This document shows, one piece after another, positions 52,653 through 63,987 of a DNA stretch of 64,000 nt; position 1 is the first letter of the stretch, and the number at the start of each line of letters is the position of its first letter. The stretch is from Pseudorasbora parva. Its lineage: Eukaryota > Chordata > Actinopteri > Cypriniformes > Gobionidae. The stretch lies in the NCBI RefSeq assembly GCF_024679245.1, contig NC_090176.1:46085086-46149085 (forward strand), in the 5' to 3' direction. Under the pieces are notes generated by a model, which saw only the letters and a program-made list of their open reading frames with translations, was not told where the DNA came from and did not search any database. The position numbers and the translations under genes were made by a program.

Positions 52653-54015
52653 AATAATATATACAATTAAATAAAATAATTAAAATGTCACAAATTAATT
52701 TTAGTTTTTATACTTTACACAGTATATTATAAAACTTTGCAACTAGCATGTATCAAACAAAATTGTTAATAGAAAGCATTCTCAAAATTCAACACCGTTC
52801 AAAATTTTATTTTATTTTTTTTACTATTTAGTGCATTACATTTTGTAGCCCTAAAATTCTAATACTAAGATATTAGTAGTTTCTAAACTACTATGTTCCA
52901 AAAATTCTGATATCACCAGTTGGTGGCTTGTTTGTTGCTGGTCCAAGATGGTTTTCCAACTATTGATCAGCTTTGTCCATGCAGCTAAAAACCATCGACC
53001 ATGTTTCAAAATACTACAACTGTATTTTCTATTATAGTATACATATAGTATGTCTCCATCATGATCAGAAGCCAGTGATATCCCAGTTCTGACTTTGGAT
53101 GGAAAAAAGTCCACAGTGAGCAGATCTACAGTCCCAGCAGAGACAGAGATGGGGAAGCACTTCAGTTTGGGAAGAGGGTGTGTCCACGTCAATTCAGTGA
53201 GACGGGTTCCTTCCCTCTCAATGTGGTATCCCAGCCTTTCTTCTGGGATCCCGAAATACTCGGCTTTTGTTTTGCTGCAGTCTCTCTGCATTTAGAACAA
53301 GACTCCCTGTGTTCTTCTGTTTCATTTCGGCTTCATGCGGGTTAAGTCATAGTGTTATGTTTCACTGCGAGGAGTTCAGTTTGTGCCTTTTTTCCACCCT
53401 CGGAATACTGATGATCAGCCACTATTTGTCCGGAATCACCCCTCTGACCATAATTTGTATGCAACAGGTATAAAAGGCATTTTTTAAAAGCTTTCATGTG
53501 CATTTCTGTGGGCCACAGATTTATATCCCAATGAAAATTCCTTAAGCCACACAGTTACAAGAGGCATTTTGTCAAATGTGCTTGTCCAACTAATGATGGG
53601 AAAAACTGCCTGTTCTATGTACAGTGCTTAGACATTTAGTCACTGACGTAGTTGAACTGCTTACAGAAATGCAATGAAGTAGATCAGATCTCTCCTCAAA
53701 AAGAAACCACAAAGAGGAGGCGCTTGTAGCCTGAAGTGAATGTACACACTCCACATTGTCTGCTGCCCCCTATTGGTGGCTACATGAAGAGCATGTTGCT
53801 ACAGCACAGTAGATTGCTCCTCTGTTGATTTAAAGGGTTTATATCATTGAGGAATATAAATGTGGTTTACCTTTATAGATAAGATTTCAATATACCATTT
53901 ACTGTATGTATATATACGGAAACTTCATGCTTCAAAAATAACTCATATGGAAGTTTCTAAATATATTTGAATACGACCATTATCACATCAACAACACCTA
54001 CTGAGTGTTCAGAAA
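52650..54015. other. intronic sequence with one unexplained open frame
   Basis: The minus strand is open for 146 codons at 52851-53291. Its second half (GCTTGTTTGTTGCTGGTCCA region) looks like a dispersed cyprinid repeat; the first half is unassigned. There is no domain and no support as an exon. Confidence 0.35.
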
Positions 54016-54016
54016 G

Positions 54017-54188
54017 TTAAAGGGTTAGTGATCCAAAATGACAATTCTGTCATCATTTACTCAACCATACAGGTTCGTAACCATATGAGGGTTTTCTTTT
54101 ACGGGAACACAGAAAAATAGTTTCAGAATGACATGAGGGTGAGTAAATGATGACAACATTTTAATTTGGGGGTGAACTATCCCTTTAA
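54017..54188. mobile_element. TTAA MITE (TTAAAGGGTTAGTG ends)
   Basis: TTAAAGGGTTAGTGATCCAA at the left and GGGGGTGAACTATCCCTTTAA at the right, with ATTCTGTCATCATTTACTCA and its inverse GAGTAAATGATGACAACATT just inside. A 172-bp palindromic member of the same family as 47559-47811. Confidence 0.85.
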
Positions 54189-54591
54189 GATGAAGATCAA
54201 ATAAACAACTAACTATAAGAGTACAACGAGATAAAGTCTGTCAAATCTGTGCGGTTTCGGGATGCGTGTAGCACCTACTGCTCTACAGCTTTCACATTTA
54301 AAAAAATGAGTACTAATTGTTATATAAATCTGTTGTGATTTGATGCAATTGTACAAAGAGGGTGTTGCCGAAGGATGGAGCAGAATGTGCAATCTTGTAG
54401 ATCGTGAATAAGTGCTTTATCTCATTACACATGCGGAGAAGAGCAGCCTTAGGCCCAATCACCCAATGCACTGTGATGGCAGGCGCGACACAAGAGGTTT
54501 TTTGCTAGTTACAGCCCGACACAGTTATCATTTAAACGTTTAAGTTGTTTAAGTAGCAAATGCACTCGTGCACATCTGCTATATATATATA

Positions 54592-54842
54592 CACTCTCAG
54601 AAAAAAAGGTACAGTTCTGTCACTGAGGCGGTACCCTAAGGTACAAAAGTGAAAAGATACATCTTTGTACCTTACTAACCCCTAAATGGTACTAATACCT
54701 TAAAAGGTACATATCAGTACTTAAGAGTGCATATAAGTACCTTAAAGGAACATAGTAGTACCTTAAAGGTACATATTAGTACCTTTTGGGTTTTGTACCT
54801 TAGGGTACCGCCCCAGTGACAGAACTGTACCGTTTTTTCTGA

Positions 54843-54845
<3 letters not shown>
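54592..54845. mobile_element. palindromic TA-flanked MITE rich in GGTAC
   Basis: The first about 53 bp (from CACTCTCAGAAAAAAAGG) are inverted at the other end (complement starts CAGTCAGAAAAAACGG), sharing GGTACAGTTCTGTCACTG and GCGGTACCCTAAGGTAC. TA lies on each side. The centre repeats ACCTTAAAGGTACATATTAG units, which are themselves palindromic. Confidence 0.85.
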
Positions 54846-54889
<44 letters not shown>

Positions 54890-54925
54890 TACATACATAC
54901 ATACATACATATATACATATACACA
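54846..54925. repeat. (TA)n/(CATA)n microsatellite
   Basis: TA units to 54882, then TACA and CATA units. It abuts the MITE on the left and the duplicated 75-bp segment on the right. Confidence 0.9.
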
Positions 54926-55000
54926 TATCTGGGACACGATTGAGGGAACGAGCCAACGAGGATAATAAACTAAACTCTGTCCAACTGATGAAAGCCAAAT
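54926..55000. repeat. 75-bp segment duplicated at 61297-61363
   Basis: From TATCTGGGACACGATTGAGG to CCAACTGATGAAAGCCAAAT, near-identical to 61297-61363 in the same orientation. This copy has 8 extra bases within AACGAGCCAACGAGGATAA. The family is not recognised. Confidence 0.85.
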
Positions 55001-55079
55001 ATATATATATATATAACAATATATAATATATAATAATATATATATACACATACACACACACAGTAAAAAAAATAAAAAA

Positions 55080-56454
55080 ATAAAATTAAAAATCTGCCAG
55101 TATAGTCTTTCCAGTCATTTTACGGATTTTTCCGTTCACCCTTGAAACACAAACTAATGCAATGTGTAATTCAATACAGGTAAGACACCTGTAAAAAAAA
55201 AAAAAAAACAATACGGAAAATTCCTTCATATTTATACAGTACATTGTGCCCTATTGATAGTATGGATAGTGCATCAAAAGAATAGATGATTTCCCTTGCA
55301 ACCTCTCATCATATCAAATTATCTGATAACTCAGTTTTGGTTCATAAACTGTGGAAATGTGTTATTTGAGAAGGCAAGCAGCTGTTCGGCTCAAAGATCT
55401 GAAAGATATCTGTCAAAGTGCGGCCCACAGAGCACCTAAAAAGGACATGTTGTTTCATTCCTGTCTCCAGCACCTCAGAGCCAATTACAGTATGATTAAA
55501 ATGTGTTTGGTTAATGTCCAAGCGTGGCTGAAACAACAACCTTTGAAAAAGAAAATCTACAACTGAGTTGTCCAGGTCTCCAGTGTACGTGAGTCAGGGG
55601 TTCTGATGGATAGTACGCCGCAGGTGAGGAACACACACCTAACATGACATCAGTGACACCTGCTTTTCTCTCACGCTTTTATTGGCCACCTGTAAGTTTT
55701 CTGGTGCAATGCAGCAGAGACGGAAAAACTGTAAACAGACAAGACGTTGTCCATTTCAGTGACAATCTGTGTTTATGCTAATGGAGGGTCATTGCCTGCC
55801 TTCCATCCCAAGAGAGTTCTACGGAAAGAATTCCGAAGATGGTATTCAGTTAAAGAATTCCGAGCTGTGAGAACCTGCGAAAAGAAACGTCCCAAAGCAA
55901 ACCTCTGACCCTGGGTTGAGACTCACTACAGGGGAAGGACGTCACAGAGGACCCCTCAAAACAGACTCTGACATGTCATGTATTGCAGAATTCATTGTAC
56001 AGTATGCGCTGAGAAAACGAGAGAGGACGCGAAGCAGAGAGCCTTAAAGGGCCTGGGCACTGAGAATATACACAGAAACACCAGAGTCCGCTGGTCTGCT
56101 CAATGTCACCCGAGGCCCGGCAAGCGTTTCACCCGCTTATGGCCAATTATGGCCAATATCACATCATGGTGAAACAGACGCAGACCAGATGGCTCTAGAG
56201 AAAGGTAAACAGCTATGAGAGAGAGAAAGCCTGAAGCCGGTCTTCAAAATACAACCAGTGTAGAGAGCATGTTATGGAGATAACGTCCACGTAATATATG
56301 TGTGTACGTCTACTCGTGTCAAATCAAAAAGTACAACACAGCAGATCACCTTGGATAGTGAACGTAATGTTAAAACACACATCTGTGTACAAGGTCAGGA
56401 TTAGCAAAAACTTGTCCCAGTCACATTCCATCCCCCCAAAAATAAATACAATGA

Positions 56455-56455
<1 letters not shown>
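55080..56455. other. intronic sequence, nothing identified
   Basis: Contains an A16 run near 55192-55208. 55770-56230 is mixed-composition and unique-looking. No gene or repeat ends were found. Confidence 0.4.

Positions 56456-56456
<1 letters not shown>

Positions 56457-56495
<39 letters not shown>
56457..56495. repeat. (TAA)n microsatellite
   Basis: About 13 TAA units. Confidence 0.95.
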
Positions 56496-56496
<1 letters not shown>

Positions 56497-56939
56497 GAGA
56501 AGAGATTGTGTGCATTGTAAATCTCATTTAGTATAGTAACATGTACAGTTATACAGTGATTTTATAAATTAATATAATAGTATAGTATTATAAAATATTT
56601 AAAATGTTATGCAAAACAACAAATACTACTATGATGATGATGAATAAATATATAATATAATAAATATAATATAATTTAGAATATAACAAAATAAAATAAA
56701 TATAATTAATATGTTTATATAATTGTTTTTAATTGTGTAGTAAAAAATTATAATGATGTATAAAATACTTATATAAAATAATTTTTATAAAACATATAAA
56801 ACATGCATGTTTTAATGTAATAATTTTACATAATACTTTTTTATAATGTACATTTTTTTTATAAAAAATTGTATAGTCATTAAATAGGTATTAACTGCCA
56901 GTAAACAGGTTTAATTGTCAAAAAGGCTAAGAAAAGCAT

Positions 56940-56944
<5 letters not shown>

Positions 56945-57027
<83 letters not shown>
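56945..57027. repeat. (GA)n microsatellite
   Basis: About 41 uninterrupted GA units. Confidence 0.95.
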
Positions 57028-57029
<2 letters not shown>

Positions 57030-57949
57030 ACATTAAGAAATCGTTGGTGTGATTGGTTGAAGGACTTTCCAGTTGCACAGAGTCCTTTAAACTCTGCCCA
57101 CTGAGTCCCCAGATTAATGCTCAGTCTTAAATGATTGAGCATTGATCTGGAGATAGCCATAAAAAATGCGACCACCAAATCTTTGATAAAATCATTACCC
57201 ATCTTGCTGATGTGCTGTTATGTTTTTTACAGACGTAACACCTACAGTGAACCTATCATTCAAAATTATAGATTCATATTGACATTCGATCCTTGTTATT
57301 CAGTCTCAGATCACAGGTCTAACCACCAGCCCGCCAACTCGTTTAACAGAGGAGAATTTACCAAACATGGAGCGAGGAGAAAGCAGGTCTAGAAGATCCA
57401 GCCCGACCACAGAAACACTCCTGAACTCACTGAAAAGCCATTAAACCGGGTTGTTTTTGGCTTCACTGAGCTGCGTCATTGTAAACACAGTGAGCCCAGC
57501 AGATTTGTCCTTGCTGAAGGCAGTGTGTGTGAGTGCTGAGGGACAGCGGCCGGATTTACAAAGCTTTTCTCAGCAGACTCAATATAAACAAAATCACCAA
57601 ATATTCATGTTTGAGATGTTCAAGCTACAGGTCTAAGCCTTGAATATGCAGATTCTACATTTAACTTTCTATCTGGACAGCTGCTCAGAGTTTTCTTCAT
57701 AAATACAGCCTCTGTTGTCATTAAGATCCCCGTTTATTTGTTCAACTTAGTGAAGTTTAGCTGCCACAGGCCTTCACTGTAACACTCACTCACTCCCTTC
57801 AGACAAAACATCTGCACACTTTTACCTCAAAATTAACACATTATCCTGCCCTGACTCCTAACTCCATTATAATTTATAATGATTATTTTAAATTATGCGT
57901 TTACATATACAACGATCAGGCATAAGAGGCGGACTGAATAACACTGATT
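57028..57949. other. intronic sequence, nothing identified
   Basis: Unique-looking. No gene recognised. Confidence 0.4.
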
Positions 57950-58251
57950 ATCTCTTCATCTTGGCACCTGAGAGTGGGTGGGATATATTAGGCAGCAAGT
58001 GAACATTTTGTCCTCAAAGTTGATGTGTTAGAAGCAGGAAAAATGGGCAAGACTTAGGATTTTAGTGAGTTTGACAAGGGCCAAATTGTGAGGTCAGAGC
58101 ATCTCCTGCAGCTGCAAAAACTGCAGCTCTTGTGGGCTGTTTTCCCGGTCTGCAGTGGTCAGTATCTATCAAAAGTGCTCCAAGGAAGAAACAGTGGAGA
58201 ACCGGCGACAGGGTCATGGGCGGCCAAGGCTCAATGATGCACGTGGGGAGC
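57950..58251 (+). pseudogene. Tc1-like transposase remnant, copy 3
   Basis: The same N-terminal region as 32880-33430, on the opposite strand. GAGTTTGACAAGGGCCAAAT, CTGCAGCTCTTGTGGGCTGT and GAACCGGCGACAGGGTCATG are shared. An internal deletion follows GCCAAATTGTG, and extra bases disturb the frame. It stops abruptly at GCACGTGGGGAGC. Confidence 0.8.
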
Positions 58252-58309
58252 AAAACATATAATGTAATTTTATGTAATTATTACAGTATATATATATTAT
58301 ATTCGCCGG

Positions 58310-59020
58310 AAGCAAATAAAAAGTGGGTGGGTCAGTATCGGCTAAGACAAAATAAGATAGGTGGGGAAAAAATTTTTGCGGGGGGTCTGGGGGTTCTCCC
58401 CCACAAAAAAAAACGATTTCATAGATGTGATTTCCTGCATTATGATGCATTTGAGGCCATATCCCTTTCCTATACCAAAAAAGACCTCAAACCAGTCAAT
58501 ACCAATAGTCTAATAAAAAGGCATTTAACTGCCATAGACATCAACAGTTTCACAGATAATGATAATGAACAAGTTGCATGTTTTTTATGCTCCATATCCA
58601 GACAGAAAAAGTGCAGTTTACTAAACGAATGATTGGGCCAGACAAAATGACAGAAATCACTGAATTATTTACTTTTGCTATAGAGTAGGGGTATGACGCA
58701 TGGCATTAAGTTTTGACACATATCGCGAGCATATGTTCGAATCCGCCTTTTGCAACACTCGCTCTACTCCCTTTCCCCATCACATATCAGATCGGAAAGG
58801 TTTTTATTTTCAATAAAAAATAGAAAATATTAGAAAAGGGGAAATAAAGCGTTTAACATGTGTTAAATAATACGTTTCTTAATAATTTTCTCGGTTAAGG
58901 GGTAGTCAAGGTAAGCAGACATGTGCTGAATTAGAGACGATAAAAGTGAGTGGGTCCAATATCATTGGTCTTAAAAAGTGGGTGGGTCTTGTCCCACCCA
59001 CACACAATGGTTCCGACGCC
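58310..59020. mobile_element. repeat flanked by AAGTGGGTGGGT motifs
   Basis: AAAGTGGGTGGGTCAGTATC at 58319-58338, GAGTGGGTGGGTCCAATATC at 58948 and AAGTGGGTGGGTCTTGTCCC at 58977 mark a dispersed sequence. 58370-58410 is G-rich then C-rich (GGGGGGTCTGGGGGTTC). Superfamily and exact limits are uncertain. Confidence 0.35.
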
Positions 59021-59022
59021 CA

Positions 59023-59024
<2 letters not shown>

Positions 59025-59105
<81 letters not shown>
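59025..59105. repeat. (TA)n array, left of the Tc1 element
   Basis: About 40 TA units ending at the element's TA target. Confidence 0.95.
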
Positions 59106-59108
<3 letters not shown>

Positions 59109-60731
59109 TCTTGTTCAAAATAATAGCAGTACAATGTGACTAACCAGAATAATCAAGGTTTTTAGTATATTTTTTATTGCTACGTGGCAAACAAGTTACC
59201 AGTAGGTTCAGTAGATTGTCAGAAAACAAACAAGACCCAGCATTCATGATATGCACGCTCTTAAGGCTGTGCAATTGGGCAATTAGTTGAAAGGGGTGTG
59301 TTCAAAAAAATAGCAGTGTCTACCTTTGACTGTACAAACTCAAAACTATTTTGTACAAACATTTTTTTTTTCTGGGATTTAGCAATCCTGTGAATCACTA
59401 AACTAATATTTAGTTGTATGACCACAGTTTTTTAAAACTGCTTGACATCTGTGTGGCATGGAGTCAACCAACTTGTGGCACCTCTCAGCTGTTATTCCAC
59501 TCCATGATTCTTTAACAACATTCCACAATTCATTCACATTTCTTGGTTTTGCTTCAGAAACAGCATTTTTGATATCACCCCACAAGTTCTCAATTGGATT
59601 AAGGTCTGGAGATTGGGCTGGCCACTCCATAACATTAATTTTGTTGGTTTGGAACCAAGACTTTGCCCGTTTACTAGTGTGTTTTGGGTCATTGTCTTGT
59701 TGAAACAACCGTTTCAAGGGCATGTCCTCTTCAGCATAGGGCAACATGACCTCTTCAAGTATTTTAACATATGCAAACTGATCCATGATCCCTGGTATGC
59801 GATAAATAGGCCCAACACCATAGTAGGAGAAACATGCCCATATCATGATGCTTGCACCTCCATGCTTCACTGTCTTCACTGTGTACTGTGGCTTGAATTC
59901 AGAGTTTGGGGGTCGTCTCACAAACTGCCTGTGGCCCTTGGACCCATAAAGAACAATTTTACTCTCATCAGTCCACAAAATGTTCCTCCATTTCTCTTTA
60001 GGCCAGTTGATGTGTTCTTTGGCAAATTGTAACCTCTTCTGCACATGCCTTTTTTTTACAGAGGGACTTTGCGGGGGATTCTTGAAAATAGATTAGCTTC
60101 ACACAGACGTCTTCTAACTGTCACAGTACTTACAGGTAACTCCAGACTGTCTTTGATCATCCTGGAGGTGATCATTGGCTGAGCCTTTGCCATTCTGGTT
60201 ATTCTTCTATCCATTTTGATGGTTGTCTTCCGTTTTCTTCCACGTCTCTCTGGTTTTGCTCTCCATTTTAAGGCACTGGAGATCATTTTAGCTGAACAGC
60301 CTATCATTTTTTGCACCTCTTTATAGGTTTTCCCCTCTCTAATCAACTTTTTAATCAAAGTACGCTGTTCTTCTGAACAATGTCTTGAACGACCCATTTT
60401 CCTCAGCTTTCAAATGCATGTTCAACAAGTGTTGGCTTCATCCTTAAATAGGGGCCACCTGATTCACACCTGTTTCTTCACAAAATTGATGACCTCAGTG
60501 ATTGAATGCCACACTGCTATTTTTTTGAACACACCCCTTTCAACTAATTCAACTAATTGCCCAATTGCACAGCCTTAAGAGCGTGCATATCATGAATGCT
60601 GGGTCTCATTTGTTTTCTGAGAATCTACTGAACCTACTCGTAACTTGTTTGCCACGTAGCAATAAAAAAATATACGAAAAACCTTGATTATTCTGGTTAG
60701 TCACATTGTACTGCTATTATTTTGAACAAGA

Positions 60732-60734
<3 letters not shown>
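59106..60734 (-). mobile_element. near-complete Tc1-like transposon
   Basis: 1,629 bp with both ends CAGTCTTGTTCAAAATAATA (left as written, right inverted) and TA at each side. The inverted repeats run to 59319 on the left and from 60511 on the right (214 and 224 bp); each contains an outer TTCAAAATAATAGCAGT and an inner TTCAAAAAAATAGCAGT copy, the IR/DR layout. The right repeat has CAACTAATT tandemly doubled. It encodes one transposase, broken by a frameshift, so it is probably immobile unless helped in trans. Close arm identity suggests recent insertion. Confidence 0.95.
59403..60397 (-). pseudogene. Tc1-like DD34E transposase, one frameshift
   Basis: Part one (60397-60056) starts MGRSRHCSEEQRTLIKKLIR and holds the helix-turn-helix DNA-binding region and a GRKRK nuclear-import-like motif. 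It ends at TAA just before an A8 run. Part two (60044-59403) resumes in another frame at [13 protein letters not shown] and carries [16 protein letters not shown] and NPIENLWG, the Asp, Asp and Glu of the DDE site with 34 residues between the second Asp and the Glu. The break fits loss of one base near 60050-60057 beside the A8 run. No catalytic residue is changed. Combined length, about 330 residues, is normal for the family. Confidence 0.93.

Positions 60735-60822
<88 letters not shown>
60735..60822. repeat. (TA)n array, right of the Tc1 element
   Basis: About 43 TA units, apparently the other half of the array at 59025-59105. Confidence 0.95.
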
Positions 60823-60825
<3 letters not shown>

Positions 60826-61789
60826 GATCTTTAGTTCTTTTGTCAGCACCATCAAATTTTTGGTGGTGATTCAATAAATGGAGCATGAAACCACCGTTTT
60901 CTCATTTTGTCAGTATTTTTTATTAATAACTGATATGTCAGTAGAGATGAAATCAGTTCACATAAAACTAAATCTTTGTAAAAACGGAAGCGCTAGAACG
61001 TTCCAAATTTGGTTGAAGCACTGAACTTTAACAGATTCGACATCATTCCATGGTATATAAACTTATATCTTTGCAGTCCTGTAGCAAGTTTCGTCTCAAG
61101 AATCTACTTTTTTTGTCCTCCAGCCTCTCAGTTTTCACATTTCTCTTCAGCACATCAGCTTTTATAGTTCAGTTCATTAGTCTTTAAACAGGCCATCTGA
61201 TTTCAAGTGTGTGTTTATGGTGCCTGCGGCGAGATTCAGTCCGACAGCGGCCCTGCATACCTGCATTCACACAGCTCGCTCAACAATTCCATACTTTATC
61301 TGGGACGCGATTGAGGGAACGAGGATAATAAACTAAACTCTGTCCAACTGATGAAAGCCAAAATTTCCCCCCAAAACAACTAAAAACATGAGTTTTATTT
61401 TGAGGACTGTGCACAACAAGAGACTTCTCAGGAACGTGGGTAGAGTAATGATGGATTCTGGCTTGCCTTGTGCAGGCGAGCGTACATCTTAGATCTTTTG
61501 GAGACCAAAAACACAATTCAAACCAAAAAAGGAATGCTCACTATGCTATCGCTCATGCTTTGTTATTCCCCCTGGCTTATTTAGGTCTTGGGAGAGATCT
61601 GAACCGAAGACCCCAAGCTTTTATTTCCTTCTTATAAATATTAATGGTTGTGGGATGATACGTTCTGGCCTACAAAATAGGCAAACAATCTCTTTATCAT
61701 CAATCTGATTAACAGAGCAGATTCTGAGAGACGACTGTTCTAGGAAACGATCAAAAAAGGGTCATCAAAACAACCACAGACGTTCTTAC
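60823..61789. other. end of intron w1-w2
   Basis: Apart from the 67-bp copy of the duplicated segment, no repeat or gene was recognised. Confidence 0.4.
61297..61363. repeat. second copy of the 54926-55000 segment
   Basis: From TATCTGGGACGCGATTGAGG to AACTGATGAAAGCCAAA. It differs from the first copy by ACGCG for ACACG and by lacking 8 bases. It lies about 430 bp before exon w1 in the direction of the genome. Confidence 0.85.
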
Positions 61790-61828
61790 CAGTTCATAGT
61801 TGGCAACAGGAACGCAGGAGGAGGATAC
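61790..61828 (-). CDS. tns1: tensin-1 exon w1: end of C1 domain
   Basis: Exon of 39 nt in phase 0, encoding VSSSCVPVANYEL, with acceptor ...ttgcag and donor gtaaga. A Cys-containing strand followed by PVANYEL or a close variant is how the C1 (phorbol-ester/DAG type, zinc-binding) domain ends in long tensin-1 and in tensin-2. The Cys would be a late zinc ligand of the finger. The preceding exons with the His and the other Cys ligands are not in the window. The exon is tiny and isolated, with a 13.5-kb intron after it. The assignment rests on the motif, on clean splice sites and on phase agreement with the next exon. Confidence 0.75.
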
Positions 61829-62284
61829 CTGCAACACACAGAGAACACACACGTCAAGGCCTTTCAAGTCAACATAGCATGTCGACACATTTTACTTCTG
61901 GAATATGACATTTCCAAGGGGGAATGTGACATTCAACAAGAACAAAATGCAGGACAGACTTTATTTTATTCATTGATGGGGTTGTAAGAAAGTAGGCGTT
62001 TCCTGAGCGGAGAGATGGAATGAAAAACAGAGACTAAAGAAGAATTCATGACACTAGCGGTGCAACTTATTACATTTGGATAAAAGGTTACCAAGAAAAA
62101 CATTTTTCTTTCATTTGGAAAAACAGCAATGGATGAATTGTGCCCGATAAGGATCTTTATTGTGAATTATATTTTGATTTTAAACATATGGCCACAAAAA
62201 CACCTGGCACCTTTCACACAAACACACACCAGAAATTCACTGCAGAAAAAAGCAGGCCCCAATTGAAAATGTTCTAGTGACGGA

Positions 62285-62455
62285 TCACAGTAAAAAAAAA
62301 AAAAAAAAAATAGTTGGCCAAATTGAATTTCTGTGAATTAAATTGCATCAATTCACAGAAAATCTATTTGGCCAACTGAAAAATTTAGATGCGATCAATA
62401 ACTAGAAAATTTCAATTGGGGCCTGATTCTATTTTTTTTTTTTTTTTACAGTGTA
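62285..62455. mobile_element. hairpin MITE with CACAGTAAAAAA / TTTTTTACAGTG ends
   Basis: Ends CACAGTAAAAAAAAAAAA and TTTTTTTTTTTTACAGTG are inverted. Inside, AGTTGGCCAAATTGAATTTC and CTATTTGGCCAACT form a second inverted pair around CTGTGAATT...AATTCACAG, so the whole can fold as one long hairpin. Related to 10725-10845. Confidence 0.75.
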
Positions 62456-62849
62456 TATGCAACTCCATCCCAATCATATTTTTTCATTATTATATACTAT
62501 AATTTTTATTTATTTATTTTAATTTAGCTTTTATTGCAATGTTCTCAATACATCAAAAAGCTTTAAATTAATATTTCTATTTAGAATTAATTTATTCTTA
62601 TTTCATCTTATTTGTTTCAGTTATATTAGCCAGACCAATATTGTAGTTCATTTTGTAGCAATAATACTTTCTTCATTTAAAACAACTAATGGACAATTCA
62701 AACTGACAGGCAACTGACATTCCTAATTCCTTATATACACACACATACATATACATTTAATTTATAATTAAATTATATTATATATTATATTATATAATAA
62801 GTATTAATTTAACTTAATTTATCATTTACACTTTGTTTTAATTTGTTGT

Positions 62850-62896
62850 TTACAAATTAAATTAAATTAAATTAAATTAAATTAAATTAAATTAAA
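62850..62896. repeat. (ATTAA)n microsatellite
   Basis: About nine ATTAA units. Confidence 0.9.
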
Positions 62897-63872
62897 AACC
62901 GTATTTTACATCTACAGAAGCATTAAAAAAACTTAAAATAAAAAGCACAAACTTACTCAAACAAACTAAAATTAGAATAAAACAAATTAAACTGAAAATA
63001 AAATAAGTAAAAGCCAATTCAAAATATACTATGACATGATACTAAACTAACATCATAGATTCATGTTTTAGAAAGAGGAAAACAGTGTGAAAACAGGCAA
63101 ACGGGAGCGCTACCCTCACATTCACCATTTCATAACCAGGATTGGAAAGTCACTGATGTTTAAAAGGGATTTGCTTTGTCGGAACTCCCAATCTGCTGAA
63201 GCTCATTATAATAGGATTGCTGCTCAGACCACTGCCACAGCTAATATCCCGCCTCCCATGAACAAATGAGCTCTGTGCTTCACAAACAGGATGGCGGAGC
63301 ATAATTTCTGGCACTGCTTCTCCTAGAGCATTAAGAAAAACTGTTTCCAGGCAAAATTGGATCTAAAGGAACTGGAGTTGTGCACAAACAGGAAGCCTCC
63401 TTGCACTTCTCCACAGCTGCGTCTAAAAGCACAGGCAGCTGCCTATAGCCAGTCAAAGACTAAACCATTCACATTCAACAATGACGAATGCTTCAATTCA
63501 ACAGACAACGCCCAGCAACTTTACTCTTTCTAGATTTTTTAGGGTTTATATACTGTCAAGTTATTTCTTTCAATAAAAATATTATTTATTAATTCAAGTT
63601 ATACTAGATTGAATGCTTCAATCTGATTGGCTGATGAACGTTCTGAGGTGTGCAATTATTTTCTGGGAAACGCACAGCGAACGTGTTCCAGGAAGCTCTC
63701 TCGACCGCATTACAGTTACATATCACTTCACATAGTTAACAGTAATAACGGAAATTACAGGACAAAAAACAACAACAAAGCAACCTTGAAGGCTACACAT
63801 GAGATTTTTTCACTAGCAAGGTAATAACAGCGCTGTTTAGTGACACACAGAGGTAGCCTAACTCACACAAGC

Positions 63873-63987
63873 TCTGTCTCCCTGTCTCCCTGTCTCCCTG
63901 TCTCCCTGTCTCCCTGTCTCTCTGTCTCTCTGTCTCTCTGTCTCTCTGTCTCTCTGTCTCTCTGTCTCCCTGTCTCCCTGTCTCTCT
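63873..63987. repeat. 8-bp tandem TCTCCCTG / TCTCTCTG
   Basis: About 14 units of an octamer in two versions, arranged in blocks (CCC, then CTC, then CCC again). It gives an Arg-Glu-Thr open frame on the minus strand that is an artefact. Confidence 0.92.

Noticed and set aside
52851..53291. 146-codon open frame on the minus strand beginning MQRDCSKTKAEYFG
   Set aside because: No domain recognised, the second half resembles a dispersed repeat, and no donor in a phase fitting tensin was convincing. Kept only as an unexplained frame; a protein search would decide.
59458..60032. Plus-strand open frames across the Tc1 element
   Set aside because: Antisense shadows of the transposase gene.
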